This document shows positions 55,352 to 63,712 of a DNA stretch of 64,000 nt, piece after piece. The DNA comes from Labrys wisconsinensis (GTDB lineage Bacteria > Pseudomonadota > Alphaproteobacteria > Rhizobiales > Labraceae). Each line of letters starts with the position of its first letter. The first letter of the stretch is position 1. The notes under the pieces are model-generated. The model searched no databases. It had not been told where the DNA came from and saw nothing but the letters and a program-made list of their open reading frames with translations. The translations under genes and the position numbers were made by a program. Where the stretch lies: assembly GCF_030814995.1 (NCBI RefSeq), contig NZ_JAUSVX010000009.1:186001-250000 (forward strand), in the 5' to 3' direction.

Positions 55352-55518
55352 GGAAACGGGTCTCGATTCGCCGGGGGGCGTTTGCCGGTTGATATCGCAA
55401 GATTGCGACCGGGGGAAATGGCAGCGGCTTGTCGAGCCTTGACAGGGGCATTGCCCGATATGACGTTGGGGAAGATGACTCTTCAACCATCCTTGGGGCG
55501 AGCAAACCCGGAGCAGCG

Positions 55519-56400
55519 ATGCCGACCCTCTTTGCGTGGGCAACGCCTGCCGCTGTTCCGGGTGCGCCGGTCGATCACACGTGGGTCACAAGCTACGACA
55601 ATCGCGTCCACGCCTATCCGACGGCGGGCGCCGTCGCCGCCGCGAAACAGGACTGCTGGTTCTGCTGGGGGGCGTTCCATGCCAGCGGGCGCACGCCGGC
55701 GAGCCCAACAGGCAGCCTCGGGCAGCAGAAGGGATCTCCGAGTCTCGCCAGATGCCTGGTCACCTCCAATGCCGATTGCGGCACCATCCCTGCAGCGCGG
55801 GGCACCATCTTCGTCTATGGTGTGGATGGGGTCTGCCATCAATTGGCCAATCAGGTCCTCTATGCAACCGGCACTGGAAGTGCCGCTGCCTTGACCGTCA
55901 GGATGGCGCGTGGATATGTCGCCAGTGCGTTTCTCTACGGGACTTATGGCCTCCAGCCATCGGCCTGGACCGCGCGGACGGCGCATTGCGGCAGCCGGGT
56001 CGGCGGCGCCAGCCAATATCCTTACGCGGCGGGCGGCGCGTCGCTTCAAGGAACGGATGACAGCCCGCCGGGCGCCGGCCAAGGAGGCGCAGCCATGACC
56101 ACAGCCGACGAGTTCGAAGCTGTCGCCCGCTCGGTGCTCCGGGACGAGCCCGACCTGCTGGGGAGGCTTCTGTCATTGCGCGGGGAATCCCAGCAATTCG
56201 TCGCCCAGCGCTGGCCGGGACGGACCTCTCCGGGTGCGGCTGCGCTGAATGCCCGCAATCAGCAACTGCTGGACGAAGCTGCCCAGTTGCTGGGAGCCGA
56301 GAAATTCGAGCGAATATTCGGCTTTCCCATGGGTGAGGTCATCCATCTGGTCGATCCAGCCATGGCTCCCTCTCCGATCCGGCGGGAACACTCCCGATAG
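55519..56400 (+). CDS. Unrecognised protein encoded opposite to the dcw cluster
   Basis: 293 residues from the ATG at 55519, which has GGAG 5 bases upstream. Nothing in it was recognised. Conserved-looking blocks are [28 protein letters not shown] (Cys46, Cys49), [15 protein letters not shown] (Cys106, His107) and [14 protein letters not shown]. These could be part of a cysteine-hydrolase or metal site. From about 193 a helical second part begins ([20 protein letters not shown]), possibly a separate module. There is no signal peptide or membrane helix. It is flanked by murC and murG on the other strand and must have its own promoter; a TTGACA lies at 55438-55443. It is probably an insertion into the cluster. 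Confidence 0.75.
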   Translation: MPTLFAWATPAAVPGAPVDHTWVTSYDNRVHAYPTAGAVAAAKQDCWFCWGAFHASGRTPASPTGSLGQQKGSPSLARCLVTSNADCGTIPAARGTIFVYGVDGVCHQLANQVLYATGTGSAAALTVRMARGYVASAFLYGTYGLQPSAWTARTAHCGSRVGGASQYPYAAGGASLQGTDDSPPGAGQGGAAMTTADEFEAVARSVLRDEPDLLGRLLSLRGESQQFVAQRWPGRTSPGAAALNARNQQLLDEAAQLLGAEKFERIFGFPMGEVIHLVDPAMAPSPIRREHSR

Positions 56401-56428
56401 ATCGCCGCCGGCGGAACCGCGCCGCAGC

Positions 56429-57520
56429 TCATCCCCCCGCGAGATCGACGACCAGCGCCGCCAGCCGCCCGGCCGCGTCGGGGGAACCGGCGCTGCGAGC
56501 GGCTGCGGCGGCCCGCGCCAGGCCGGCCGGATCGCCGAGCATGGCCGCGAGGTCGCCCGCCAGGTTGTCCGGGGTGAACTCCGTCTGCATCACCAGCTTG
56601 GCCCCACCAGTGCCGGCCAGCGACCGGGCGTTCGCCGCCTGGTCCTGATCGAGGGCGCCCGGCAGCGGCACCAGGATCGACGGGCGGCCGATCGCGGCGA
56701 GCTCGGCCACGGTCGAGGCGCCGCCGCGCGACACCACCAGGTGCGCTGCGGCCATGTGCGCCGGCAGGTCCTTGAAGAAGGCCTCGATCTCGGCGTCGAT
56801 GCCGAGGTCGGCATAGGTCTGCCGCACCCGAGCCAGGTCTTCCCTGCGCGCCTGTTGCACGATGGAAAGCCGGGCGCGGAGGGTGGGGTCGAGCCGGCCG
56901 ATGGCGTCCGGTACGACATCCGACATCACCCTGGCGCCTTGGCTGCCGCCGAGCACGAGCAGGCGCAGCCGGCCGTCGAAGCCGGGATAGGGCAGCTTGG
57001 CCGCTTCGATCACCGCGGCACGCACCGGGTTGCCGGTATGGACGAGCTTGGCCCGGGCCGAAGCCTCGACCATGGCCACCTCGGGAAAGCCGGTGGCGAT
57101 GCGGGTGACGCGGCCAGCGAGCAGGCGGTTGGCCCGGCCCATCACCGCGTTCTGCTCGTGGATCAGCGTCGGGATCTTGCGCCAGGTCGCGGCGATCAGC
57201 GGCGGCACGGTGGGGTAGCCGCCGAAGCCGACCACCACGGCCGGCCGGCTGCGGCCGAGCATGCGCCAGGCGGCCAGGGCGCCGCTGCCCAGCTTCCAGG
57301 CGGTGTTGGCCATGGCGAGCGGCGAGCGCGAGCGCACGGTCTCGGCGGGAATCGCATGGATCTTCCGCGCCGGGAACGAGCCGGTATAGGGCGCGCCGCG
57401 CTCGTCGGTGGCCAGCTCCACGCCCCAGCCGTATCGCGCCAGCGCGCCGGCCAGGGCCTCCGCCGGGAACAGGTGGCCGCCGGTGCCCCCGGCGCAGAGC
57501 AGGACGATCTTCTCGCTCAC
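56429..57520 (-). CDS. murG: Undecaprenyl-PP-MurNAc-pentapeptide GlcNAc transferase
   Basis: 363 residues from a GTG at 57520 that overlaps the ftsW stop (GTGA). GT-B glycosyltransferase motifs: LCAGGTGGHLFPAEALA, VVGFGGYPTVPPL, HEQNAVMGRANRLL, VLGGSQGARVMSD and VVSRGGASTVAEL. It makes lipid II at the inner face of the membrane. Confidence 0.96.
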   Translation of the reverse strand: MSEKIVLLCAGGTGGHLFPAEALAGALARYGWGVELATDERGAPYTGSFPARKIHAIPAETVRSRSPLAMANTAWKLGSGALAAWRMLGRSRPAVVVGFGGYPTVPPLIAATWRKIPTLIHEQNAVMGRANRLLAGRVTRIATGFPEVAMVEASARAKLVHTGNPVRAAVIEAAKLPYPGFDGRLRLLVLGGSQGARVMSDVVPDAIGRLDPTLRARLSIVQQARREDLARVRQTYADLGIDAEIEAFFKDLPAHMAAAHLVVSRGGASTVAELAAIGRPSILVPLPGALDQDQAANARSLAGTGGAKLVMQTEFTPDNLAGDLAAMLGDPAGLARAAAAARSAGSPDAAGRLAALVVDLAGG

Positions 57521-58677
57521 GCCGCCTCCGCCGCGAGCTCGTCCTCGCGTTCGCGGAAGCGCCAGGTCTGGGCCAGCACGTCCGAGCGCGGCCGGCGGCG
57601 GGTCAGCGCCAGCACCATGCCCATGGCATAGGCGACGGCGATCAGCGAGGAGCCGCCATAGGAGATGAAGGGCAGCGTCATGCCCTTGGCCGGCATCATG
57701 TGCAGGTTCACCATCAGGTTGATCGAGGACTGCAGGCCGAACAGCAGCGTCAACCCGGCGGTGGCGAAGCGGCAGAACGGATCCTCCAGCTTGTAGGCGT
57801 GCCAGAGGCCGCGCAGAACCACGAAGGCGAAGATCGCCACCAGCGCCATGCAGAACAGGATGCCGAACTCCTCGGCCGTGACCGCGCCGATGAAGTCGGT
57901 ATGGCTGTCGGGCAGGATGCGCTTGACCGTGCCCTCGCCCGGCCCCTTGCCGAGCCAGCCGCCGCTCTGGAACGCCTCCATCGCGGTCTCCACCTGGAAA
58001 TTGTCGGTGCCGTCCGGGTTGAGGAACTTGTCGATGCGCGCGGTGACGTGCGGGATCAGCACATAGGCGGCGGCGATGCCGACCACGCCGGCCCCGCCGA
58101 GGCCGATCACCCAGAACCAGTGCAGCCCGGCCATGAAGAACAGCGCGCACCAGACGATGGAGAGCAGCATGGTCTGGCCGAAGTCGGGCTGCAGGATCAG
58201 AAGCGCGGCGGAGGAGCCGAGCAGCAGGATGGCGAGGATGTTGCCCGGCACGTCGCGGCGCTTGACGCTCTCGGAGAACAGCCAGGCGGCGAGCACGACG
58301 AAGGCGGGCTTGAGGAACTCGGAGGGCTGGATGCCGAAGATCCAGCGGCGCGAGCCCTTGACCTCGACGCCGAACAGCAGCGTCGCCATCACCAGGCCCG
58401 TCGCGATCAGGAACACTACCAGCGAGACGCGCCGGATCGCCGGCGGCGACAGGAACGACATGCCGACCATGACGGCGATAGCGGGCGGGATGAAGATCGC
58501 CTGGCGGTTGACGAAGTGGAAGATGTCCTGGATGCCGATGCGCTCGGCGACCGCGGGGCTGGCTGCCAGCAGCAGCACCACGCCGATGAACATCAGGGCG
58601 AGCAGGGCCACCAGCATCAGCCGGTCGACGGTCCACCACCACTCGTTGAAGGCCGATCGTTCGGCGCGTGAGGCCAT
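57517..58677 (-). CDS. ftsW: Lipid II polymerase/cell division protein FtsW
   Basis: 386 residues, SEDS family with about ten membrane helices. Motifs: VKGSRRWIFGIQPSEFLKPA, LLILQPDFGQTMLL, SHTDFIGAVTAEEFGILF (with the catalytic-region Asp) and MPFISYGGSS-like LPFISYGGSSLIA. It polymerises septal glycan with a class B PBP. First gene of this part of the cluster; murD, usually upstream, is not in the window. Confidence 0.96.
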   Translation of the reverse strand: MASRAERSAFNEWWWTVDRLMLVALLALMFIGVVLLLAASPAVAERIGIQDIFHFVNRQAIFIPPAIAVMVGMSFLSPPAIRRVSLVVFLIATGLVMATLLFGVEVKGSRRWIFGIQPSEFLKPAFVVLAAWLFSESVKRRDVPGNILAILLLGSSAALLILQPDFGQTMLLSIVWCALFFMAGLHWFWVIGLGGAGVVGIAAAYVLIPHVTARIDKFLNPDGTDNFQVETAMEAFQSGGWLGKGPGEGTVKRILPDSHTDFIGAVTAEEFGILFCMALVAIFAFVVLRGLWHAYKLEDPFCRFATAGLTLLFGLQSSINLMVNLHMMPAKGMTLPFISYGGSSLIAVAYAMGMVLALTRRRPRSDVLAQTWRFREREDELAAEAA

Positions 58678-58849
58678 GATGCGGGTCTGCCGGCAGGAAT
58701 TTGACCGGTCCAGTGGTGACTCCGTTAGGGTTTAGGAAGGGTTAAGCGCCGACCGCCGATCGGGCCGGAACAGCTTGACCACCCGTCCGTCCCGGCATTA
58801 GCGTGCCGACGGCCTGAACCCGTGGGGCCGGCTGAGGCTGTCACGCCCG

Positions 58850-59551
58850 ATGAAGATGCGCCTGGCGCTGCTCGCTTTTCTCGTGTCCTTCGCCGCCAAT
58901 TTCATCTGGCTCGGCGGGCCGCTGGACTGGCGCATGCCCCTGGCGGCGGTCGCCGCCTGGTATCTGGCCGACCTCCTGTCCGGCCTCATCCACATGTACA
59001 TGGATTATCGTCCGGTCCCGCCGGGCAGCGGCCTGGCCGACGTCTACTTCTACAAGGGGTCGCACGATTCCGAGCATTATCACACCTTGAGGAAACAGGC
59101 CCTCGCCCGCGTCGGGCCCATCGACCGTCTCGCCTTCGACTTCAAGTTTCATCATCCGCGACCGGAAGTCCTGGGGCGGCGCAAGCTGATCTACCAGGTG
59201 AGGTCGACGGTGATCGTCCTGTCCCTGCCCTTTTCCGTCGAGCTGAATGCGGCCTGCCTGATCTGGCATGTTCCCAATTGGCTTGTCGCCGGAGCGATCG
59301 TCCTGATCGTCGCCGGCAGCCTCAGCCAATATTTCCACGGCTCCCTGCACCGGGAGAAGAATCCCTGGTTCATCCTCTTCCTGCGGCGGATCGGCCTGTT
59401 GATGACGCCTGCCGCGCACGCGGTGCACCACACCACGCTGGAACGGGACTTCAGCGTCATCAACGGCTGGTCGAACCCGCTGGTCAACGTCATCTTCCGC
59501 TTTCTCCTGCGGCGACATATCCTGAAGGAGGACGGTCTCGAGCCGACCTGA
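58850..59551 (+). CDS. CarF/TMEM189-type lipid desaturase (Kua family)
   Basis: 233 residues with about four membrane helices. Histidine motifs of the plasmanylethanolamine-desaturase family are present: DLLSGLIHMYMDY, DFKFHHPRPE, and HAVHHTTLERDFSVINGWSNPL. This last block matches the CarF/TMEM189 end-motif. Characterised members introduce the vinyl-ether double bond of plasmalogens. The TTGACC at 58775 may be a -35 box, but the -10 is poor. It is followed after 26 bases by the B3/4-domain gene. Confidence 0.8.
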   Translation: MKMRLALLAFLVSFAANFIWLGGPLDWRMPLAAVAAWYLADLLSGLIHMYMDYRPVPPGSGLADVYFYKGSHDSEHYHTLRKQALARVGPIDRLAFDFKFHHPRPEVLGRRKLIYQVRSTVIVLSLPFSVELNAACLIWHVPNWLVAGAIVLIVAGSLSQYFHGSLHREKNPWFILFLRRIGLLMTPAAHAVHHTTLERDFSVINGWSNPLVNVIFRFLLRRHILKEDGLEPT

Positions 59552-59577
59552 CGGCCTTTCGGAGATCGCCTCTGCCC

Positions 59578-60288
59578 GTGACGCTGACCATCGCCGCCCT
59601 CGTCGAGCGCTTTCCGGATTTCCGCGTCGTCGTCCTGATCGCCGAGGGCCTGCGCCTGCCGGCGGGGCGCCCGGCCGAGCTCGAGGCCGAAATCGCCCGC
59701 CGCGAGACCGCGTGCCGCCGCGACCATGGCGGCCTGGAGCTCTCCGCCATCCCCGGGGTCGCGGCCTGGCGGGCGGCCTACAAGGGCTTCGGCATCAAGA
59801 AGACCAGCTACCGCTCCTCGGTCGAGCGCCTGGTCAAGCGCGTCACCGCCGGCGACCGGCTGCCGGCGGTCAACGCCTTCGTCGACGCCTACAACGCGGT
59901 ATCGCTGCGCCACGTCCTGTGCGTCGGCGCCGACGATCTCGACCGCATCGCCCTGCCCGTCGCCTTCCGCTTCAGCGAGCCGGGCGACAGCTTTCTCGAC
60001 ATGGGGGCGGAAGCCGGCGAGGACGCCGAGGATCCGCCCAAGCCCGGCGAGGTCGTGCTGGCCGATACGCGCCACGTGCTCTGTCGCCGCTGGAACTGGC
60101 GCCAGGACCTGCGCTCGGCCATCACGCCCCGGACCCGGCGGGCGCTGGTCACCATCCAGTCGAACGGCTGGGGCGACGTCGAGGCCGCCGCGGCGGATCT
60201 GTCGGCCCTGGTCGCGACCCATTGCGGCGGGCGCGTCGCCATGGCCGTGGCGGACCGTGATGCGCCGGCGGTGACGATCGGGGATTAG
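59578..60288 (+). CDS. B3/B4 tRNA-binding-like domain protein
   Basis: 236 residues from a GTG at 59578 (VTLTIAALVERFPDFRVVVL). The B3/4 fold known from phenylalanyl-tRNA synthetase beta subunit is indicated by AAWRAAYKGFGIKKTSYRSS (reads as VAAWRAAYKGFGIKKTSYR) and LPAVNAFVDAYNAVSLRHVL. Lone B3/4 proteins are thought to edit or deacylate aminoacyl species; this is not proven. It is downstream of the desaturase on the same strand. Confidence 0.85.
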   Translation: MTLTIAALVERFPDFRVVVLIAEGLRLPAGRPAELEAEIARRETACRRDHGGLELSAIPGVAAWRAAYKGFGIKKTSYRSSVERLVKRVTAGDRLPAVNAFVDAYNAVSLRHVLCVGADDLDRIALPVAFRFSEPGDSFLDMGAEAGEDAEDPPKPGEVVLADTRHVLCRRWNWRQDLRSAITPRTRRALVTIQSNGWGDVEAAAADLSALVATHCGGRVAMAVADRDAPAVTIGD

Positions 60289-60977
60289 GGGCCGGGAACC
60301 CCGCCGCGCTCGGCCGACCAGGCCGTCCGCAGGGCCGCGCCGCGGCCGTGGAAGTCGGCATCGAGCAGGGAGCAGGCGCGGATGCGGTCGGCGCGGAAAT
60401 GGCGGAACGCCTGGCGCAGCTCGCACCAGGCGGCGATGGCGGTGACCTCGACATAGTAGATCACCGCGACCGGCAGCACGGTGCGCCGCGTCTGCCGCCC
60501 GGCCTCGTCGGCATAGGCGATGGCCAGCTTGCGCTCGTCGCGGATCGCGCGCCGCACCAGCCCGAGATCGACCCCCGCGGGCGCCGCCGCCCCCCAGGGC
60601 GAGACGTGGAGGCTCGGCGCCTCGATCGGCCGGCGGGCCTCGCGCGGCAGCACGCCGGCGATCTTGCCCTGCAGCGTGCCGGCCGCCTCCCTGAGGCCGC
60701 TGTCGCCGGTGCGCGCCAGCAGGCTGAGCGCCACCGCGAGGGCCTCGACCTCCTCGACGGTCAGCATCAGCGGCGGCAGGTCGTAGCCGGCGCGCATGAC
60801 ATAGCCGATGCCGGCCTCGCCGTGGATCGGCACCGAGATCGCCTGCAGCGAGGCGATGTCGCGATAGATCGTCCGCCGGGCGACCTCCAGCGTCTCGGCC
60901 AGCGCGTCGGCCGTCAGCGGCCTGCGGGCCGCGCGCAGGAGCTGAATGATCTCGAACAGGCGCGTCGTCCTTCGCAT
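60285..60977 (-). CDS. YafY-type (HTH_11 plus WYL-like) transcriptional regulator
   Basis: 230 residues from the ATG at 60977 with GGAGG 5 bases upstream. The N-terminal helix-turn-helix is LTADALAETLEVARRTIYRD. After DIASLQAISVPIHGEAGIGY comes a WYL-type ligand domain (LVRRAIRDERKLAIAYADEA). These proteins often control a neighbouring gene and themselves. A TGACA-N5-TGTCA dyad lies 35 bases upstream (61012-61034). Confidence 0.9.
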   Translation of the reverse strand: MRRTTRLFEIIQLLRAARRPLTADALAETLEVARRTIYRDIASLQAISVPIHGEAGIGYVMRAGYDLPPLMLTVEEVEALAVALSLLARTGDSGLREAAGTLQGKIAGVLPREARRPIEAPSLHVSPWGAAAPAGVDLGLVRRAIRDERKLAIAYADEAGRQTRRTVLPVAVIYYVEVTAIAAWCELRQAFRHFRADRIRACSLLDADFHGRGAALRTAWSAERGGVPGP

Positions 60978-61011
60978 GCCGCCTCCGGGTATGCGCCATG
61001 CTGGCACGTCC

Positions 61012-61034
61012 CTGCTGACAGGGGCTGTCAGCTG
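61012..61034. promoter_or_regulatory. Candidate operator of the YafY-type regulator
   Basis: GCTGACA-GGGG-CTGTCAGC (61014-61032 core) is an inverted repeat 35 bases upstream of the regulator start. A second related dyad, TGACA-N6-TGTCA, is the centre of the palindrome at 63619-63658 in front of the YqfO-like gene. Confidence 0.55.
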
Positions 61035-61130
61035 CGATGCGCCGTGCCGACCGCCCCGATGCGGGGAATCCGCGGCCGCTCGCCACGAATGCATATACAA
61101 CCAAGAGCGCAGGATACATATAAAACCAAT

Positions 61131-61147
61131 ATACTTGTCTGTATAGA
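61131..61147. promoter_or_regulatory. Candidate operator TATACTTGTCTGTATAG
   Basis: Inverted repeat TATAC-N6-GTATA within the AT-rich gap. It matches 30544-30560 at 13 of 17 positions, which suggests a shared TetR-type regulator encoded elsewhere. Confidence 0.4.
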
Positions 61148-61404
61148 ACTCATACAAGATGCAGATCAAACAAGAATATGTAGCAAGATTTAACCATATG
61201 CTACCTTTAGGAAACATGAAACTATGAAAAAAAGCAATTCTATTGCATATTCACGGCATAAGTTGCTCGAGAAGCCGAACTCAGGCCCATAGTATACGTT
61301 GATATTGTATGGCGCCGGAAGGTTAAATCTCGTTCAGGAAGACCAGTCGACGCAGGGATGCGGGACTGACGATCGCGCAAGTTGCATGTGCAGGAGTCCA
61401 GCAG

Positions 61405-61842
61405 ATGGCACGCGCAGGGCAGTGGAAATGCGGGCCTGCGATCCGCGCAGGACGTGAAGACAGCGGCACCGCCGCGGTGGAATTCGCCTTCGTGGCGCCG
61501 ATCTTCCTGCTCTTTATGGTCGGCATCCTGTTCTACGGCAGCTATTTCGGCGCGGTCCACATGGTCCAGCAGATCGCGGCGGACGCGGCGCGGGCATCGG
61601 TCGCCGGCGTGACCGACACGGAGCGCGCCAGCCTGGCCCAGGCGCGGGCCACCAGCGACATCGCCGCGTTCTCGCTGCTCAATCCCCAGGGCGTCACCGT
61701 CCAGGTCAGCCAATCCACCGGCTCGGTGCAGGTCACCGTCACCTACGATCCGAGCTACCTGGCGGTCTGGCCCCTGGCCAAGCTGGTGCCGGCCCCGAGC
61801 GGGCTGATCACCCGCGTGAGCGCCATCGATGCCGGAGTGTGA
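61405..61842 (+). CDS. TadE-family pilus assembly protein
   Basis: 145 residues. The TadE-like hydrophobic N-terminal helix SGTAAVEFAFVAPIFLLFMV (about 20-40) contains the prepilin-like glutamate of TAAVEFA. The rest is a small periplasmic beta domain. TadE pseudopilins belong to the Tad/Flp pilus machine; the rest of the machine is not in the window. The next gene encodes a TadG-like partner. Confidence 0.9.
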   Translation: MARAGQWKCGPAIRAGREDSGTAAVEFAFVAPIFLLFMVGILFYGSYFGAVHMVQQIAADAARASVAGVTDTERASLAQARATSDIAAFSLLNPQGVTVQVSQSTGSVQVTVTYDPSYLAVWPLAKLVPAPSGLITRVSAIDAGV

Positions 61843-61846
61843 CGCC

Positions 61847-63574
61847 ATGACCCATCTCCTGCGTCGCCTCGCGGGCCCGACGGCCCGGCGCTTCGCCCGC
61901 GACGAGCGCGGCTCCATCCTGATCCTGTCGGCCATCTTCATGGTGGTGTGCATCGCCTGCGGCGCCGTGGTCGTCGACCTCGCGAGCTTCTACCTGGCCA
62001 AGCGCCAGCTGCAGGCGGGCGCCGACCTCGCCGCCATCGCCGCCATCCGTTCGCCGAGCCGCGCCACCGCGGCGGTGTCGCAGACCGTCGCGAGCAACGG
62101 CCTGCCCACCACCACGACCTCGACCCTGGTGTGGGGCACCTATGATTCGACCCAGCCCATCGCCCAGCGCTTCTCGCCTCTGTCCTCGAACGCCGGTGCC
62201 AACGCCGCCCAAATCACGCTGCAGCGCGACGTGCCGATGATCTTCGGCCGCGCCTATTCGCCGAGCGGCAGCGTCCATCTCACGGCCATCGGCGTCGCCG
62301 CCCTCAGCAACGAGGCGACGATCAGCATCGGCTCGCGCCTGCTCAGCCTCAATGGCGGCGTGCTGAACTCGATGCTCTCCTCGCTCACCGGCTCGAGCAT
62401 CTCGCTGCAGCTCGTCGACTACAACTCGCTGGCCAGCGCCAATATCGACCTCCTGAAGACGCTGTCGGCGCTCGGCAGCAACATCAACCTGACGGCCGGC
62501 ACCTACAACCAGATCCTCAACAGCAACGTCACCGTCGGCCAGCTCGCCAACGCCATCGTCACCGCCAATCCGGGCCTCAGCCTCGCCGCCCAGCTCGCCC
62601 TGTCGACCCTCGGCTACCAGGCGGGAACCACGGCCAAGGTCACCCTCGCCCAGACCATCAATCTCGGCTCGATCGGCAATGCTGCGATCGGCGGGGCCTC
62701 GAACGTGATCTCCGTCGGCGTGCTCAACCTCATCCAGGAATCGCTTCTCGCCTCCAACGGCCAGAACCAGCTCGCCTTCAATCTCGGCGCCACCATCCCC
62801 GGCCTGCTCAACACCACCGTCACCATGACGGTCGGCGAGCGCCCGCAATGGCTGTCGACCGGTCCGGTGGGCACCATGGTGCGCACCGCCCAGATCCGCC
62901 TCCTGGTCAAGGCCACCGTCGGCGGCACGGCGGGCGCGCTGCTCGGCCTGCAGATCCAGGTGCCGGTCTATATCGAGGTGGCGACGGCGCAGGCCACCAT
63001 CGCTTCCATGACCTGCGACGTGACGCAGGCGAACGGCGGAGCCACCGTGACGGTCGCGGCGCAGTCGGGCGTGGCCAAGGCCTGGATCGCCAACATCCCC
63101 GCCTCGCAGATGACGAACTTCACCTCCGATCCCGCGGCCACCCCGGCGAACCTCGTCACCGTCAGCCTGCTCAGCGGCGCGGTCGCGCTCAATATCGGGG
63201 CCTATGCCTACGTTGTGGTCGGCAGCCCCGCCAACAAGAACGTCACCTTCACCTCCGCCGACATCACCGCCGGCACGATCCAGACCATCACCTCGACCGG
63301 CCTGATCGGCAGCCTGGTCACCTCGCTGCTCGGCAACCTGCAGCTGACGCCCTCGCTCACCGTTCTCGGGCTTGATCCGCTCGGGCTGCTCGCCGCCGCC
63401 GCCCAGCTCCTGGTGCAGCCGATCCTCCAGACCCTGACCCAGACCCTGGCCACGCTGATCAGCCCGGTCGACGGCCTGGTCAGCAATGTCCTGCAGACCC
63501 TCGGCCTCGGCCTCGGCCAGGCCGACCTCCAGCTGCTGGCCGCCAATTGCGGCCAGGCCCGCCTGGTGATGTAG
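61847..63574 (+). CDS. TadG-family pilus-associated protein
   Basis: 575 residues from the ATG at 61847 (GGAG 9 bases upstream); an ATG at 61829 overlaps the tadE stop. The N-terminal block RDERGSILILSAIFMVVCIA, then GAVVVDLASFYLAKRQLQAG and ADLAAIAA, is the putative Flp-pilus-assembly TadE/G-like signature. The long Ser/Thr/Asn/Leu-rich remainder (about 60-560) looks like an extracytoplasmic beta domain without a von Willebrand motif. It probably anchors or assembles the pilus at the envelope. Confidence 0.88.
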   Translation: MTHLLRRLAGPTARRFARDERGSILILSAIFMVVCIACGAVVVDLASFYLAKRQLQAGADLAAIAAIRSPSRATAAVSQTVASNGLPTTTTSTLVWGTYDSTQPIAQRFSPLSSNAGANAAQITLQRDVPMIFGRAYSPSGSVHLTAIGVAALSNEATISIGSRLLSLNGGVLNSMLSSLTGSSISLQLVDYNSLASANIDLLKTLSALGSNINLTAGTYNQILNSNVTVGQLANAIVTANPGLSLAAQLALSTLGYQAGTTAKVTLAQTINLGSIGNAAIGGASNVISVGVLNLIQESLLASNGQNQLAFNLGATIPGLLNTTVTMTVGERPQWLSTGPVGTMVRTAQIRLLVKATVGGTAGALLGLQIQVPVYIEVATAQATIASMTCDVTQANGGATVTVAAQSGVAKAWIANIPASQMTNFTSDPAATPANLVTVSLLSGAVALNIGAYAYVVVGSPANKNVTFTSADITAGTIQTITSTGLIGSLVTSLLGNLQLTPSLTVLGLDPLGLLAAAAQLLVQPILQTLTQTLATLISPVDGLVSNVLQTLGLGLGQADLQLLAANCGQARLVM

Positions 63575-63618
63575 ACCCGATCGGGCTGGCGCGGATTGCC
63601 GCACCGCGCCAGCCTGCT

Positions 63619-63658
63619 CCGGAACGCTGCTGACAGGGCCCTGTCAGCAGCGTTCCGG
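63619..63658. repeat. Perfect 40-base palindrome after tadG-like gene
   Basis: Arms CCGGAACGCTGCTGACAGGG and its exact complement (63639-63658) with no spacer. It can act as a terminator hairpin for the tadG-like gene. Its centre TGACA-GGGCCC-TGTCA resembles the dyad in front of the YafY-type regulator (61012-61034) and lies 55 bases before the next gene, so an operator role is also possible. Confidence 0.75.
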
Positions 63659-63712
63659 TAACCTTCCCCTCATGCTCGGGCCATCTTGCCGGCCCGCATC
63701 GAGGGCGACACC

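Larger units (their letters stand above)
60978..61404. other. AT-rich gap before the tad genes
   Basis: 427 bases with no convincing gene. Bases 61085-61330 are strikingly AT-rich for this DNA. They contain the dyad at 61131-61147 and a 22-codon frame (61224-61292, MKKSNSIAYS) with a weak ribosome site. The region must hold the tadE-like promoter and the regulator's operator. Confidence 0.6.

Noticed and set aside
55438-55466. Promoter TTGACA for the unknown gene at 55519
   Set aside because: The -35 is perfect but no acceptable -10 lies 16-18 bases away, so it is not listed as a feature.
61224-61292. 22-codon frame MKKSNSIAYS in the AT-rich gap
   Set aside because: Too short, the ribosome site is badly spaced, and AT-rich DNA produces such frames by chance.
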